A stretch of 64,000 bases of DNA, taken from a candidate division TM6 bacterium GW2011_GWE2_42_60. Its GTDB lineage: Bacteria; Babelota; Babeliae; Babelales; Babelaceae. The notes beneath the pieces were generated by a model that did not search any database, was not told the origin of the DNA, and saw nothing but the letters and a program-made list of their open reading frames with translations. This document shows positions 17,356-26,273 of the stretch, one piece after another (the stretch's first letter is position 1; every line of letters starts with the position of its first letter). The stretch spans positions 1-64,000 of the forward strand of contig LCEG01000003.1 in the NCBI GenBank assembly GCA_000996275.1, given 5' to 3'. The translations under genes and the position numbers were made by a program.

Positions 17356-18783
17356 CTAGCAGACGATTTCGTCTTGTTCAATAGCATGCTTATGCCTTCT
17401 TCCCAAATAGAACGCCGCAACAAACCAGAATATGCAAAGCGAAAATGCAAGCCCTGAAACCAATATCATAGAAGCTCCAAGGCCATATTTAAGCCCCATA
17501 ATTCCTGAGCCCGAGGCCTTGGAAAAACGAGAACCGAATGTATCAATCCACGCTTTTGATTTGTATTTTGCATCGCGCGATGTTGGAATATAGAGCTGCT
17601 CTTTGGCCGGTTGTCCAAATGCATAATTAAGTCCACGAGAAAGAACAAGCACCCAAAATGCGACATTTAAAGTCGAAGAGATCGTCATAATACCAAGATT
17701 GAGCATCATTAAAAGTGGCATAATCATCAACGAGAACATCAATCCAATTTTGCGGCCTAAGTTGCCCACCCCAAATAAAATAGACACCAGAGCTAAAGCT
17801 CCAACATAGGCACCAAATTGACCTGTATATTCGGCATAAAGACTCGCATCACCCTGTGCATAATCAGCGATAAGAACCTGAAATTGCAGATCAAAAATAG
17901 TAGCCACCACTTCAAACACAGAAACAACTACAAAAATACCCATCAAATATGGTTGCGAAAAAATCAATCGCACCCCTTCTACAAAACCCGGTTCGGGCGC
18001 CTCTTTTTTAACAATATCAGTTTTATATCCGATAAATTCTTCTTTAGGAATAAACCAAATAATAAAGCGGACCATGAGTGGAATGCAGATAATAGTAACA
18101 AGCGCAGCGAGAAGATACAGTGTTTCGACCCCAATTACACGACTAATTTTAGCGACCGTTAAAGAACCAACAATATCTCCAATTTGCGCAAATGTTGTGG
18201 TAATAAAAAAACCCTTTTTCCCTTCAGCAGGGGTTGTTGTATCGGCCATAAATGAATAAAAAAGCACCACCATTAAAGACCCAAAACTGTCGATAATAAC
18301 GTACGAAAGCCATCCCAAAAATTTCCATCGGTGCTCAAGTGGCGCGGCCATTCCAAACTCAGGATTTTTAATCAAAAACCAGAGCCCGACAAAAAGAACC
18401 GAATACAATACGGACATTGCATAAAAAAGACGGTGCCGCGGGAAAAGATCAACCAAATAGCTGTATCCTGCAATCATTGGAAACACCACTGCAATCGATA
18501 CAATATCCGCAACCCACGTGTGCCGAGACCCTATAAAAGCATTAAACGTCGGTCCTTTAAGACTCCGAAGCAGCCAATAGATTCCAATAATAAAGAAAAA
18601 AAGTACGCCATAGAGAATGAATTTATTCCGTTCATTGCGGGTAAAATCGCCGTAAATATAGACAAGTAATCGTTTAAAATGGCCTGTAAAACAGGAAACG
18701 ATAAAAAGCGGAATTAAGGCAAAAAGGCCTACCTTCGCCAATCCCCACAACCACCCGACTAGAGAGCCCAACGGCATTTCCAT
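17356..18783 (-). CDS. ATP/ADP translocase (NTT/Tlc family nucleotide transporter)
   Basis: The 475-residue, 12-helix protein matches the TLC ATP/ADP transporter family (PF03219): N-terminal R-N-E-R-N-K-F-I-L-Y-G-V-L-F-F, then W-L-L-R-S-L-K, R-H-T-W-V-A-D, F-P-R-H-R-L-F-Y, and the late GLNYAFGQPAKEQLYIPTSRDAKYKSKAWID segment typical of nucleotide translocases of Chlamydia and Rickettsia. Such carriers exchange host ATP for bacterial ADP or import nucleotides across the inner membrane. GGGGGA precedes the ATG by 6 bases. Its presence marks the organism as dependent on an energy-rich host. Which nucleotides it moves cannot be told from sequence. Confidence 0.93.
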   Translation of the reverse strand: MEMPLGSLVGWLWGLAKVGLFALIPLFIVSCFTGHFKRLLVYIYGDFTRNERNKFILYGVLFFFIIGIYWLLRSLKGPTFNAFIGSRHTWVADIVSIAVVFPMIAGYSYLVDLFPRHRLFYAMSVLYSVLFVGLWFLIKNPEFGMAAPLEHRWKFLGWLSYVIIDSFGSLMVVLFYSFMADTTTPAEGKKGFFITTTFAQIGDIVGSLTVAKISRVIGVETLYLLAALVTIICIPLMVRFIIWFIPKEEFIGYKTDIVKKEAPEPGFVEGVRLIFSQPYLMGIFVVVSVFEVVATIFDLQFQVLIADYAQGDASLYAEYTGQFGAYVGALALVSILFGVGNLGRKIGLMFSLMIMPLLMMLNLGIMTISSTLNVAFWVLVLSRGLNYAFGQPAKEQLYIPTSRDAKYKSKAWIDTFGSRFSKASGSGIMGLKYGLGASMILVSGLAFSLCIFWFVAAFYLGRRHKHAIEQDEIVC

Positions 18784-18919
18784 TATATGTCCCCCAAAAA
18801 AGCTTAGTACTCCAACAACTCTTCATCTTCGAGTATAAAGAAGCAGCGAAGAAAGATAAAAGAAATTCATGTTCAGAGTTTTTAGGCAAAGCAATTCTAG
18901 TAAAAAATCGTTGTTTTAG

Positions 18920-18947
18920 TTGACAAATATAAAATATTTGATACAAT
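18920..18947 (+). promoter_or_regulatory. sigma70 promoter of ankyrin gene 19006
   Basis: TTGACA at 18920-18925 and TACAAT at 18942-18947 are spaced by 16 bp. The first 16 bases (TTGACAAATATAAAAT) also occur 91 bases before the ankyrin gene at 2609. Confidence 0.7.
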
Positions 18948-19005
18948 TATTCTATAACTAAGTTATTATAATCCAATAAAACCTATTTCTTATGGAGTAT
19001 TTATC

Positions 19006-20040
19006 ATGCAATATATCAAACAATCATTACTTTTACTTACCCTTACAATAGCGTGTAGAGCTCCTCTATACGCCGGACCACTACACGATCTTGTAGAAAA
19101 AGGTAATGCAAAACAAGTTGAACAGTTTTTGAACGATAACAAAGACGTTGACATTAATGAACTAGACTCAAACAACGATACTCCTCTTCAAGTCGCTTGT
19201 TGGAATGAATCTCTCGAAATCGCAAAACTACTTATTAAATATGGTGCTGATGTTAACAAGCCAGGCAAAAACAACGATACTCCTCTTCGAATCGCCTGCT
19301 ACAATAAATCTCTTGGAATCGTAAAACTACTTATTGAGCATGGTGCCGATGTTAACAAGCCAGGCAAAAACAACGATACTCCTCTTCGAATCGCTTGCTA
19401 CAATGAATCTTTTAAAATCGTAAAACTACTTATTGAGCATGGCGCTAACGTTAACAAAATAGGTCGCAATTACAATAATCCTTTTGATACAATAAAAAAA
19501 ATGTGGTCCATCGAAGATCAATCAAAGTTAATTACAGGATCGCTTCCTATTAAACAAAAAAAATCAGAAACAGAACTAGATACCAATACTCGAATCTTTA
19601 TAGAATTCAATGCCGCAGACCATGCTGAGTTGTTTAATCAAAGCAAAACCCTTGTCCCTTTTATAATCCCTGACAAAAAAAGAAAAGACCTTTTGCAAGC
19701 ACCAGCCTTTAAAGGCGTAAAAAACAAAAAGTTTATTATTTCAATCGGTGAAGAATTACTAAACAATCTTTTCTTCAGATTCGAAAAAAATAAGAACGTC
19801 GCGTTTCCTCTCTTCATCTTTGAACAGTCAAAAAAGACTCTGCATCCTTATATCAAACAACTGAAATTACAAAGAGATATGCAGGTACTAAAAAATCGCA
19901 ACTTCAAAAGCTTTGAAGATTTTGAAGACCGTTTAAATTTACTTGATTTCGCTCACAAATGCGGCATTAAACGGAACAAACAACAAAAGAATAGCGTTAA
20001 TAAGCTTGAAGATGTTACTGTGAATTTTAAAAACATGTGA
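19006..20040 (+). CDS. exported ankyrin-repeat protein (344 aa)
   Basis: Signal peptide residues 1-25 (LLLLTLTIACRAPLYAG), then PLHDLVEKGNAKQVEQFL as capping repeat and three near-identical 33-residue ankyrin repeats (residues about 53-155) with NNDTPLRIACYN and LLIEHGADVNK. The repeats differ by only a few bases per 99-bp unit, so their duplication is recent. Residues 160-344 form a basic helical region without a recognised domain, containing FIISIGEELLNNLFF. The opening AGPLHDLV resembles the AGALHDLV of the ankyrin protein at 60904. GGAG lies 9 bases before the ATG. A long hairpin terminator follows. Confidence 0.85.
   Translation: MQYIKQSLLLLTLTIACRAPLYAGPLHDLVEKGNAKQVEQFLNDNKDVDINELDSNNDTPLQVACWNESLEIAKLLIKYGADVNKPGKNNDTPLRIACYNKSLGIVKLLIEHGADVNKPGKNNDTPLRIACYNESFKIVKLLIEHGANVNKIGRNYNNPFDTIKKMWSIEDQSKLITGSLPIKQKKSETELDTNTRIFIEFNAADHAELFNQSKTLVPFIIPDKKRKDLLQAPAFKGVKNKKFIISIGEELLNNLFFRFEKNKNVAFPLFIFEQSKKTLHPYIKQLKLQRDMQVLKNRNFKSFEDFEDRLNLLDFAHKCGIKRNKQQKNSVNKLEDVTVNFKNM
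19161..19470 (+). repeat. 99-bp direct repeats inside ankyrin gene
   Basis: Three tandem copies with a period of 99 bp (for example GTTAACAAG at 19252 and 19351) encode the ankyrin units; the second and third copies are nearly identical. Confidence 0.85.
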
Positions 20041-20057
20041 ATTGAACTCTAAAGCAA

Positions 20058-20112
20058 GTATAAAAGAAGGCGTTGCTTGGTGAAAATCACCAAGCAACGC
20101 CTTCTTTTATAC
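20058..20112. terminator. 26-bp perfect hairpin, bidirectional terminator
   Basis: Arms 20058-20083 and 20087-20112 are perfectly complementary with a 3-base loop. The hairpin lies between convergent genes and includes the stop codon of the minus-strand permease gene. Confidence 0.85.
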
Positions 20113-20907
20113 CCAATTGATCTGTTTCTTTAGCCGCTTTATTCCTATAACCCCAAACAATAGGGTCATCAAAAGCGCTACGCCAATGCAAAGCCAAAAG
20201 TTAAGGAATAGATCAGGATTGAGCGTAGCCGCATGCACTCCCTCATAAAGGTAAAGAACAGGGTTAAGCAAACTCAAGTATCCAAACGTAGACGAAAATG
20301 CCAGAGCAGTATTCCATGAAAACTGATTTCCTCCAATCAAGATCATTGGTGATAATAGACGCATCCAAACCGAACTGAGACGATAGACATCTTTTGTCAG
20401 ACTTGCCAAAAACAGGGTAAAAAATCCAATAAATAAAAGAAGACACCCTACCAATAAACCAAACTTCCAGAACGAAAAATACTCTGCAGAAAAACGGCCA
20501 CCTAGTATGAGAACGAAGACACCAACACCGGTTGCAGCCAGTATATTTGCCAAAACCCGACACGCATAAGCACATGCCTTTGCAACAAAAACTAGATATG
20601 TAGGAATAGGAAGAATAAGACGGCTTGAGATTGTCCTTTCACCACGAATTTCAGAAATCAACACCATTACAAAACTATAAATCTCAAAAAGACCAATCGA
20701 TATAACCGTCGACCATGCAATGAAAGGTCCGTAATCCCGAGTCATCCCCAAAAGAGGTAATAAGTAGGTTACGATACTAACATTTGAAGCGGTCCAAATA
20801 GAGGTATCAATCATACTTCCAATAACCGATGAACGAAACACCATCAGGTCTGTCATTATTAGTTGCCAAACTACGGCAGCATATCGTTTTACGTTTTTAC
20901 TTAACAT
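20107..20907 (-). CDS. ABC-2 type transporter permease
   Basis: A 266-residue membrane protein with six hydrophobic segments in the ABC-2 permease arrangement (N-terminal cytoplasmic helix KRYAAVVWQLIMTDLMVFR, ISEIRGERTISSRLILPIP loop, late LNPVLYLYEGVHAATL). It starts two bases after the stop codon of the ATPase gene, with AAGGAAAA inside that gene as ribosome site, so the two form one exporter operon. The substrate (lipid, drug or polysaccharide) is not evident. Its last codons form part of the terminator hairpin shared with the neighbouring ankyrin gene. Confidence 0.88.
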   Translation of the reverse strand: MLSKNVKRYAAVVWQLIMTDLMVFRSSVIGSMIDTSIWTASNVSIVTYLLPLLGMTRDYGPFIAWSTVISIGLFEIYSFVMVLISEIRGERTISSRLILPIPTYLVFVAKACAYACRVLANILAATGVGVFVLILGGRFSAEYFSFWKFGLLVGCLLLFIGFFTLFLASLTKDVYRLSSVWMRLLSPMILIGGNQFSWNTALAFSSTFGYLSLLNPVLYLYEGVHAATLNPDLFLNFWLCIGVALLMTLLFGVIGIKRLKKQINWV

Positions 20908-20909
20908 AC

Positions 20910-21689
20910 TTATTTTCCTTCTTTTTCAGGATTTTCCATCTGCATCAACGCCAAAAAGACCTCTTCAAGGCGAGCCATCTGATGTGACGTTTTTAATGCA
21001 GAGGGGGTATCAATAAGACGTATCTGTCCTTCATGAAGAATACAAACTCGATCACAAAGTACTTCAGCTTCTTCTAAATAATGTGTTGTCAGTACTACTG
21101 CAACACCTTCACTTTTGAGCGTCTTGATTTCTTCCCATAACTGCACGCGAATATGTGGATCAAGCCCCACAGTAGGTTCATCCAAAATTAACAGTTTTGG
21201 CCGATGCATCAGTGCACGTGCAATCATGATACGTTGTCGATACCCACCAGAAAGCTCAGCAGGCTTTCGATTTTTAAACTCATCGAGCTCAAATTGTTTT
21301 ACCAGCTCAACAACACGCTGTTTTGCTTGTTCACTGGTAAGCCCATAATAACGGCCGTTAAAAAAAAGATTCTGTTGAACCGAAAGAATATCAATAAGAT
21401 TCGGCTTTTGCGGACAAAATCCTACCATTTGCCGATAGGTTAATAAGTCATTATAAATAGAAACTAATTCACCAGATCTGTTAAAAAAAATATTACCTGA
21501 GGTTGGTGGCTGCAGTGTTGCAATCAGAGACGAAAGCGTCGTCTTCCCCGCACCATTAACTCCTAATAATCCAAAAATTTCTCCCGCATTAATATCGAAA
21601 GAAACTCCATTAAGAGCCTGTTTTTTCTGATGATTTGAGGTAATAAATGTTTGATAGAGCGCTTCCAAGCGCAATAACGGCTGAGTCAT
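20910..21689 (-). CDS. ABC transporter ATP-binding protein
   Basis: The 259-residue ATPase has Walker A G-V-N-G-A-G-K-T-T (residues 43-51), a Q-loop around residue 94 (CPQKPNL), the signature LSGGY (146-150), Walker B LLILDEP with catalytic Glu (166-172) and a switch His in TTHYLEEAE. It belongs to the ABC-2 or drug/multidrug exporter subfamily and powers the permease encoded next. AGAGGA lies 8 bases before the ATG. Confidence 0.93.
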   Translation of the reverse strand: MTQPLLRLEALYQTFITSNHQKKQALNGVSFDINAGEIFGLLGVNGAGKTTLSSLIATLQPPTSGNIFFNRSGELVSIYNDLLTYRQMVGFCPQKPNLIDILSVQQNLFFNGRYYGLTSEQAKQRVVELVKQFELDEFKNRKPAELSGGYRQRIMIARALMHRPKLLILDEPTVGLDPHIRVQLWEEIKTLKSEGVAVVLTTHYLEEAEVLCDRVCILHEGQIRLIDTPSALKTSHQMARLEEVFLALMQMENPEKEGK

Positions 21690-21995
21690 AAAATATCCTC
21701 TTTACAATAAGACGACAAAGAAACAGTACTGCGGATGCTTAACCCGCAAGAACGAGGCCACCCACAAAGGGGAACACTTTCCTTGTTGTGTGACCTATTT
21801 AAGCGAGAGGACCGATTTTCATGACTCAAACTCCGATAAAAAAATTGTTCTGATTTTCTAAAACTATATCTCTCTTTGTATAAAAGTCAACCGCACCCCC
21901 CTAAGACACCGCGCAACTTGACAATATGCAATTTATGTCAAAATATAAAAAATCATCGCTAACTCTCGCCCTATAACTTATGAGAAAGATATCTC
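21690..21995. other. divergent intergenic region, 306 bp
   Basis: No gene or known RNA is recognised. TTGACA at 21918-21923, 78 bases before the GTG at 21996, is the likely -35 box for the protease gene; the -10 box is weak (AAATAT near 21941). The GC-richer part near 21740-21800 has no long perfect stem. Confidence 0.45.
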
Positions 21996-23660
21996 GTGAA
22001 GCTAAAAACATTTTACTCGCGCCTCTGTTTTGTTTTTTTTATCTACACCCCTTTCTTCCTTACTGCGGGTCAAAATCATAGACCTATCAACACCTCTGCT
22101 CAAAAAAATAAAAGCTCGAGCTATTTTAAAAAAGTTCGACAAATTATAAAAGCAGAGATTCAAAATAAAAAATTATTTTCACCGAAGACTCTGGTTTCCC
22201 TCAAAAAGGCTTCATGGGCAAATATCCACTCAGAGCACGCTCATATGCCATCATCTTTTTTATTAACTTCGAAAAGCACGAGCAACCCACTTTTAACCTT
22301 TTTCTTATTAAGCTTATTGCTTACCAATCAGGTATGTGCTCTGAAAACAATCGATATAATTCCTTCAATGGTCTATCAAAAAGCTTATACAGAAGGCCAG
22401 GAGAAACAAACATTTGGGCCATGTGAATTACTGCAAGATGGCGCACAATTTTGCTGTGACATCAAACAAAACTATGTTGTTGAATGCTGTTTACAGAGAG
22501 GCAAGGAGCTGCCATCTCGCTGCGCATCTTTTGATCCAGCAGGAATTTTAGGAGACCGGACTTCGTCTGGATATGATACCGGAAATTATGATCTCTTAAA
22601 AGCAATAAAACGCTATAATGCACAATCGCACACATCAGAGATTTCCAAAGAAGCCAACGATCTTCTTATTCCAAGAAATATACAAAATACTAATGGCACT
22701 CTGTGTGCTATCGAAACGTTTGGAACGAGTAATACAAAAAACAAAATACGCCCCTATCCATTCAACGACCTCTTCCCACGCTGCCAAGTACAGACAGCGT
22801 CGATTAATCGTCCAGAGGCTCTTCCTGCGTTTAAGAAAATGATCAAGCTGTTGGGTAAAAAATATAATCTGGCAAAAACACCAAAACTCATTATCGTTGA
22901 TGACTATCATGGCGCCCAATGTAAAACAACGACAATAGAATGGAAATATTCTATGTATCCGGACAGCCCAGCAGCAGGAGCAAATGCGATCGAACTTACT
23001 AAATCCCTGAGATCCTGCTTAAAAACCCCAAGCTCTACAGTGTTTGAAACATTATCAGAAAATGAACTCGCGGACTGCTTGATGGTTACTGATAAAAAAA
23101 GTTGTTCTCTTCCTCCTTTTATACGATCCTCATCTTCTTATCTCAATATTTTTTTTGATGACCTGCTTACCAGTATCTTTGCACATGAAATGCAGCACCT
23201 CAAACAACTAGAATTTAGTTGCAAAGAAAAATCTCTTCTAGACGATACTGAATTAGAAACCTTTATAAAAAATCCAAGGGAAAAATCTAAATCAGACTTT
23301 AATACACAGGGTAACAACATTGAAGCAGAGGCTGATATAGCTTCAGTTTTGGCAACGAACAAGCCTCTCATGGCTCTCTATTTCAACAACATTGCCATAT
23401 GGAAAAACCTCTCCGTAAACCCACCCAAATTTACCCGTGATTCTCTCTCTCAATTATTAAAAGGGCTCACAACAGATGATGACCACCCACCTCTAGAAAA
23501 CAGAATATCCCTCATTTTTGCTACTTACAAAAATTTAAAACGAGCCCGAAAACTACTTATTGACCAAGATCTAAGTCAAAAAAAGAAATCTTGGTCAAGT
23601 TGCCTAAAAAAACTACCGCAACCATTTTTGAGATGGTATGTTCATTTAGGAGTTAAATAA
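21996..23660 (+). CDS. exported M48-like zinc metallopeptidase
   Basis: The 554-residue protein has an N-terminal hydrophobic signal (LCFVFFIYTPFFLTAG) and a second hydrophobic stretch near residue 100 (LLTFFLLSLLLTNQVCA). The zincin motif H-E-M-Q-H is at residues 397-401, the third-ligand motif E-A-E-A-D at 443-447, and D-H-P-P-L-E-N-R-I near 500-510 matches the C-terminal HPP-x-x-x-R-I segment of M48 peptidases. A central region is rich in Cys (CELLQDG...CCD...CCLQ), unusual for M48, and suggests disulfides after export. GTG is the start, with AGAAAGA upstream. The substrate is unknown; it could mature exported proteins or act on the host. Confidence 0.8.
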   Translation: MKLKTFYSRLCFVFFIYTPFFLTAGQNHRPINTSAQKNKSSSYFKKVRQIIKAEIQNKKLFSPKTLVSLKKASWANIHSEHAHMPSSFLLTSKSTSNPLLTFFLLSLLLTNQVCALKTIDIIPSMVYQKAYTEGQEKQTFGPCELLQDGAQFCCDIKQNYVVECCLQRGKELPSRCASFDPAGILGDRTSSGYDTGNYDLLKAIKRYNAQSHTSEISKEANDLLIPRNIQNTNGTLCAIETFGTSNTKNKIRPYPFNDLFPRCQVQTASINRPEALPAFKKMIKLLGKKYNLAKTPKLIIVDDYHGAQCKTTTIEWKYSMYPDSPAAGANAIELTKSLRSCLKTPSSTVFETLSENELADCLMVTDKKSCSLPPFIRSSSSYLNIFFDDLLTSIFAHEMQHLKQLEFSCKEKSLLDDTELETFIKNPREKSKSDFNTQGNNIEAEADIASVLATNKPLMALYFNNIAIWKNLSVNPPKFTRDSLSQLLKGLTTDDDHPPLENRISLIFATYKNLKRARKLLIDQDLSQKKKSWSSCLKKLPQPFLRWYVHLGVK

Positions 23661-23690
23661 TAACCAGCTCCTATATTTGGGTATATTGTT

Positions 23691-24308
23691 GTGAAAAAAA
23701 TGATTGATTTAACATATACCATCACCGATATGCTTCCAGTATATCCGCTTGATGAGCCTGTTTCGCTTAACAAAGCACGTACTTTAAAAACTGATCACTA
23801 TAATGATTGGGAGTTAAAAACTGGAATGCATGTCGGAACTCATATCGATGGGCCCGGGCATCTGACCAACTCTTCTGTTTTACTTTCAGACATTCCACTC
23901 AATAATTTTATAGGTAAAGGTTTTCTGATTGATGCGCGAAACAAACCAATTGATGAGTCGCTTCTACAATCTATGCCCACAGAAGAAAATCTGATTGTTT
24001 TAATTTTGACCGGTTTTGATAAACAATTTGGATCTGATACCTATTTTAACAATCACCCCATACTTACAAAAGAGTGTGCAGAAAAGCTTGTAGCCCATAA
24101 AGTCAAAATGGTGGGAATCGACTTCTTTTCGCCTGACCACTATCCCTTTGATATACACAAGATATTTTTTAAGCATGATATTTTGATAATCGAAAATCTA
24201 AGAAATCTTGAACAACTCATCGATGCCAAAAAATTCACCGTCATTGCACTTCCCCTTAAAACAGCAACTGACTCTGCTCCTGCACGCGTTATCGCACTAC
24301 TTGAGTAG
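23691..24308 (+). CDS. cyclase-family hydrolase (kynurenine-formamidase-like)
   Basis: The 205-residue protein has the metal site H-x-G-T-H-x-D-G-P-G-H (HVGTHIDGPGH, residues 48-58) of the cyclase family (PF04199), an N-terminal IDLTYTITDMLPVYP and the late GIDFFSPDH segment. Relatives are kynurenine formamidase, which opens N-formylkynurenine, and several cyclic-imide or amide hydrolases; the real substrate cannot be read from sequence. No tryptophan-degradation genes are nearby. The start is GTG 23691 or ATG 23700. Confidence 0.85.
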   Translation: MKKMIDLTYTITDMLPVYPLDEPVSLNKARTLKTDHYNDWELKTGMHVGTHIDGPGHLTNSSVLLSDIPLNNFIGKGFLIDARNKPIDESLLQSMPTEENLIVLILTGFDKQFGSDTYFNNHPILTKECAEKLVAHKVKMVGIDFFSPDHYPFDIHKIFFKHDILIIENLRNLEQLIDAKKFTVIALPLKTATDSAPARVIALLE

Positions 24309-24392
24309 CAATTTTTGTTCACTTTCTTGTTATCTTCCTATCGCTTTTGATACATTTTTATTAACAAACGGTGGAAATATGAGGAGAAAAAA

Positions 24393-25781
24393 GTGAAAAG
24401 CATACTACACAACATCTTGTGCTTAGCGATATTTGGCCTGTCTTTATCTGCCGCGCCCTTAGAAAATAGTTTTGAAAATAAAAAGAGTAGTGCACTCGAG
24501 CAAAAAGCGTATGATATTGGACTTTCGGCTTATCTCTTTTTTTATCCACTGATCCTTATGGAGCTCACGCGCTTGCAATCTATTGAAACACGAGCACCTA
24601 TGAACCAATTTTTCCATAGCGCACAAACACCTGCTGCTAAAGATAAGTTAGTTGTCCGTCTTAACGTTGACGTACTGTACTCAATGGCCTGGGTTGATAT
24701 TGGCAAAGAACCGATTATTTTTACTGTTCCAGAAATGAAAGATCATTCCTACGTTTTCCAGATGCTTGATGCATGGAGCGATGTATTTGCAAATCCAGGA
24801 ACACGTGTTACTGGATCAAATGCGGCATCTTTTGCACTTGTTCCTCCCTGCTTTCAAGAATCACTCCCAGACGGAATACAAAAAATTGAGTGCCCAACAT
24901 CACTCGTATGGATTATTGGACGCATAGGGCTCAATGGAAAATCCGATGCTCCCAATATACAAAAACTACAACCCGGTTTTACGCTCACGCCGCTTTCGCT
25001 CTGGATAAAAAAGGAAAAAGCACCAACTACAAAAACAGCTTTAAGTTACGACTTAAAGGCTCCTGTAGACCAAATCGATACAATGGACTTTGAAACTTAT
25101 TTTGAAACAGCAATGAAGCTCTTATCCACAACACGTGTTCACAGTAATGACTGGCCTTTAATAACAGAACTTACTTCCCTTGGAATTACAGCAGGAGGAT
25201 CTCTCAAAACCATTGATGCGACCATCATAGCAGGTTTAAAAAGAGGTGCTCAAAAAGCAATTTCACTCTTAAAAAGCGATCTTCTCAATCTTGCCCAAAA
25301 AACCGTCAATGGCTGGTATATGGACACACGAATCGGAACATATGGAACCGACTATTTTACTCGCGCACTTGTTGCAAAAATAGGACTTGGCGCTCTTTTA
25401 CCGCAAGACACCGTTTATCCATCAACCTATGTCGATGGCGACGGGAAAAAACTCAATGGTAAAAACAATTACAAAATTCATTTTGAACACGATGAATTGC
25501 CACCAGTAAAGGCATTTTGGTCAATCACCCTGTATAATGAAGAAAGTTTTTTTGCAGACAATATACTTCATCGCTATGCACTTAAAAGCGACGATCCATT
25601 GCGCTACAATAAGGACGGGTCTCTTGATCTTTACATTCAACATAAAAAACCCGCAAAAAATAAATTGAATAATTGGCTGCCAGCACCCAAAGAAAATTTT
25701 ACTCTCTCAGCGCGCTTAGCATGGCCTGATGAAAAAGTATTATATGGTGAATGGCATATGCCGGCAGTTGTACGTTCTTAG
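24393..25781 (+). CDS. exported DUF1254/DUF1214 protein
   Basis: The product has 462 residues with a signal peptide (residues 1-19). The N-terminal half has the DUF1254 pattern (Y-x-F-x-Y-P-L-I-L-M, MNQFFH, NVDVLYSMAWVDI, H-S-Y-V-F-Q-M-L-D-A-W), the C-terminal half the DUF1214 pattern (PPVKAFWSITLYNEESFF, the segment around GSLDLYIQH, NWLPAP, F-x-L-x-x-R-L-x-W-P). These paired domains occur in secreted proteins of many bacteria and algal viruses; their activity is unknown. The start is GTG 24393 with GAGGAG 6 bases upstream. It follows the cyclase gene by 84 bp. Confidence 0.88.
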   Translation: MKSILHNILCLAIFGLSLSAAPLENSFENKKSSALEQKAYDIGLSAYLFFYPLILMELTRLQSIETRAPMNQFFHSAQTPAAKDKLVVRLNVDVLYSMAWVDIGKEPIIFTVPEMKDHSYVFQMLDAWSDVFANPGTRVTGSNAASFALVPPCFQESLPDGIQKIECPTSLVWIIGRIGLNGKSDAPNIQKLQPGFTLTPLSLWIKKEKAPTTKTALSYDLKAPVDQIDTMDFETYFETAMKLLSTTRVHSNDWPLITELTSLGITAGGSLKTIDATIIAGLKRGAQKAISLLKSDLLNLAQKTVNGWYMDTRIGTYGTDYFTRALVAKIGLGALLPQDTVYPSTYVDGDGKKLNGKNNYKIHFEHDELPPVKAFWSITLYNEESFFADNILHRYALKSDDPLRYNKDGSLDLYIQHKKPAKNKLNNWLPAPKENFTLSARLAWPDEKVLYGEWHMPAVVRS

Positions 25782-25795
25782 TCGGCTAAATTTTC

Positions 25796-25825
25796 AACTC
25801 AGTTTTTCGCGTACTTTGAGTTTTA
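25796..25825. terminator. weak hairpin between convergent genes
   Basis: AACTCA and TGAGTT near 25797-25822 can pair and are followed by TTTT. It may end transcription of the DUF1254 gene. Confidence 0.4.
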
Positions 25826-25853
25826 ATGAGTTCGTCAATATCTACGCCAACTA

Positions 25854-26252
25854 CTAAACAAAACCCCACTTTAACAAAAAATATCGCGTTACAAAAAAGC
25901 CAAGCCACGCAAAAAGTAAGGTAAGCGTCGTATTAAGAACTATTGTTAAAAAACCTAATCCATATTTTTCTGCGATAAAAAGATGCACTGTCTCCAAGCT
26001 GAATGCTGAAAACGTGGTAAAAGCCCCCAGGAATCCAACCATACAAAACAATCGATAAGCCTCTGGGTCCTGCAAAACACGAAATAACTCAAAGAAACAA
26101 CCCGCTGCAAATGCGCCAAGCACATTTACCAATAAAGTACCAAACGGAAAATCTGTCCCAAGATATGTAACGCATAAAAGAGACAAGAGATAGCGCAAAC
26201 AAGCACCTAAAACACCACCACTTCCCACTAATAAAAGATTTTTAATCATCAT
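25854..26252 (-). CDS. crcB: CrcB/FluC fluoride ion channel
   Basis: The 132-residue protein has four membrane helices and all family marks: G-G-x-L-G-A-x-L-R-Y near the N-terminus, F-P-F-G-T-L-L-V-N-x-x-G in helix 2, and G-F-L-G-A-F-T-T-F-S-A-F in helix 3, which form the fluoride pore. FluC works as a dual-topology dimer to expel fluoride. Start ATG 26252 is preferred over a TTG two codons upstream; AGAGAG lies just before. No fluoride riboswitch is recognisable upstream. A LysE exporter gene lies 21 bp upstream on the same strand. Confidence 0.92.
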   Translation of the reverse strand: MMIKNLLLVGSGGVLGACLRYLLSLLCVTYLGTDFPFGTLLVNVLGAFAAGCFFELFRVLQDPEAYRLFCMVGFLGAFTTFSAFSLETVHLFIAEKYGLGFLTIVLNTTLTLLFAWLGFFVTRYFLLKWGFV

Positions 26253-26273
26253 TTTCAACTCTCTTTATTTCCT

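Noticed and set aside
21690-21995. Possible structured small RNA (SRP or RNase P RNA) in the GC-richer intergenic part
   Set aside because: None of the conserved sequence blocks of SRP RNA, RNase P RNA or tmRNA is present.
23691-25781. A kynurenine or tryptophan degradation operon
   Set aside because: Only one cyclase-family gene is present; the neighbour is a DUF1254 protein without a known link to that pathway.
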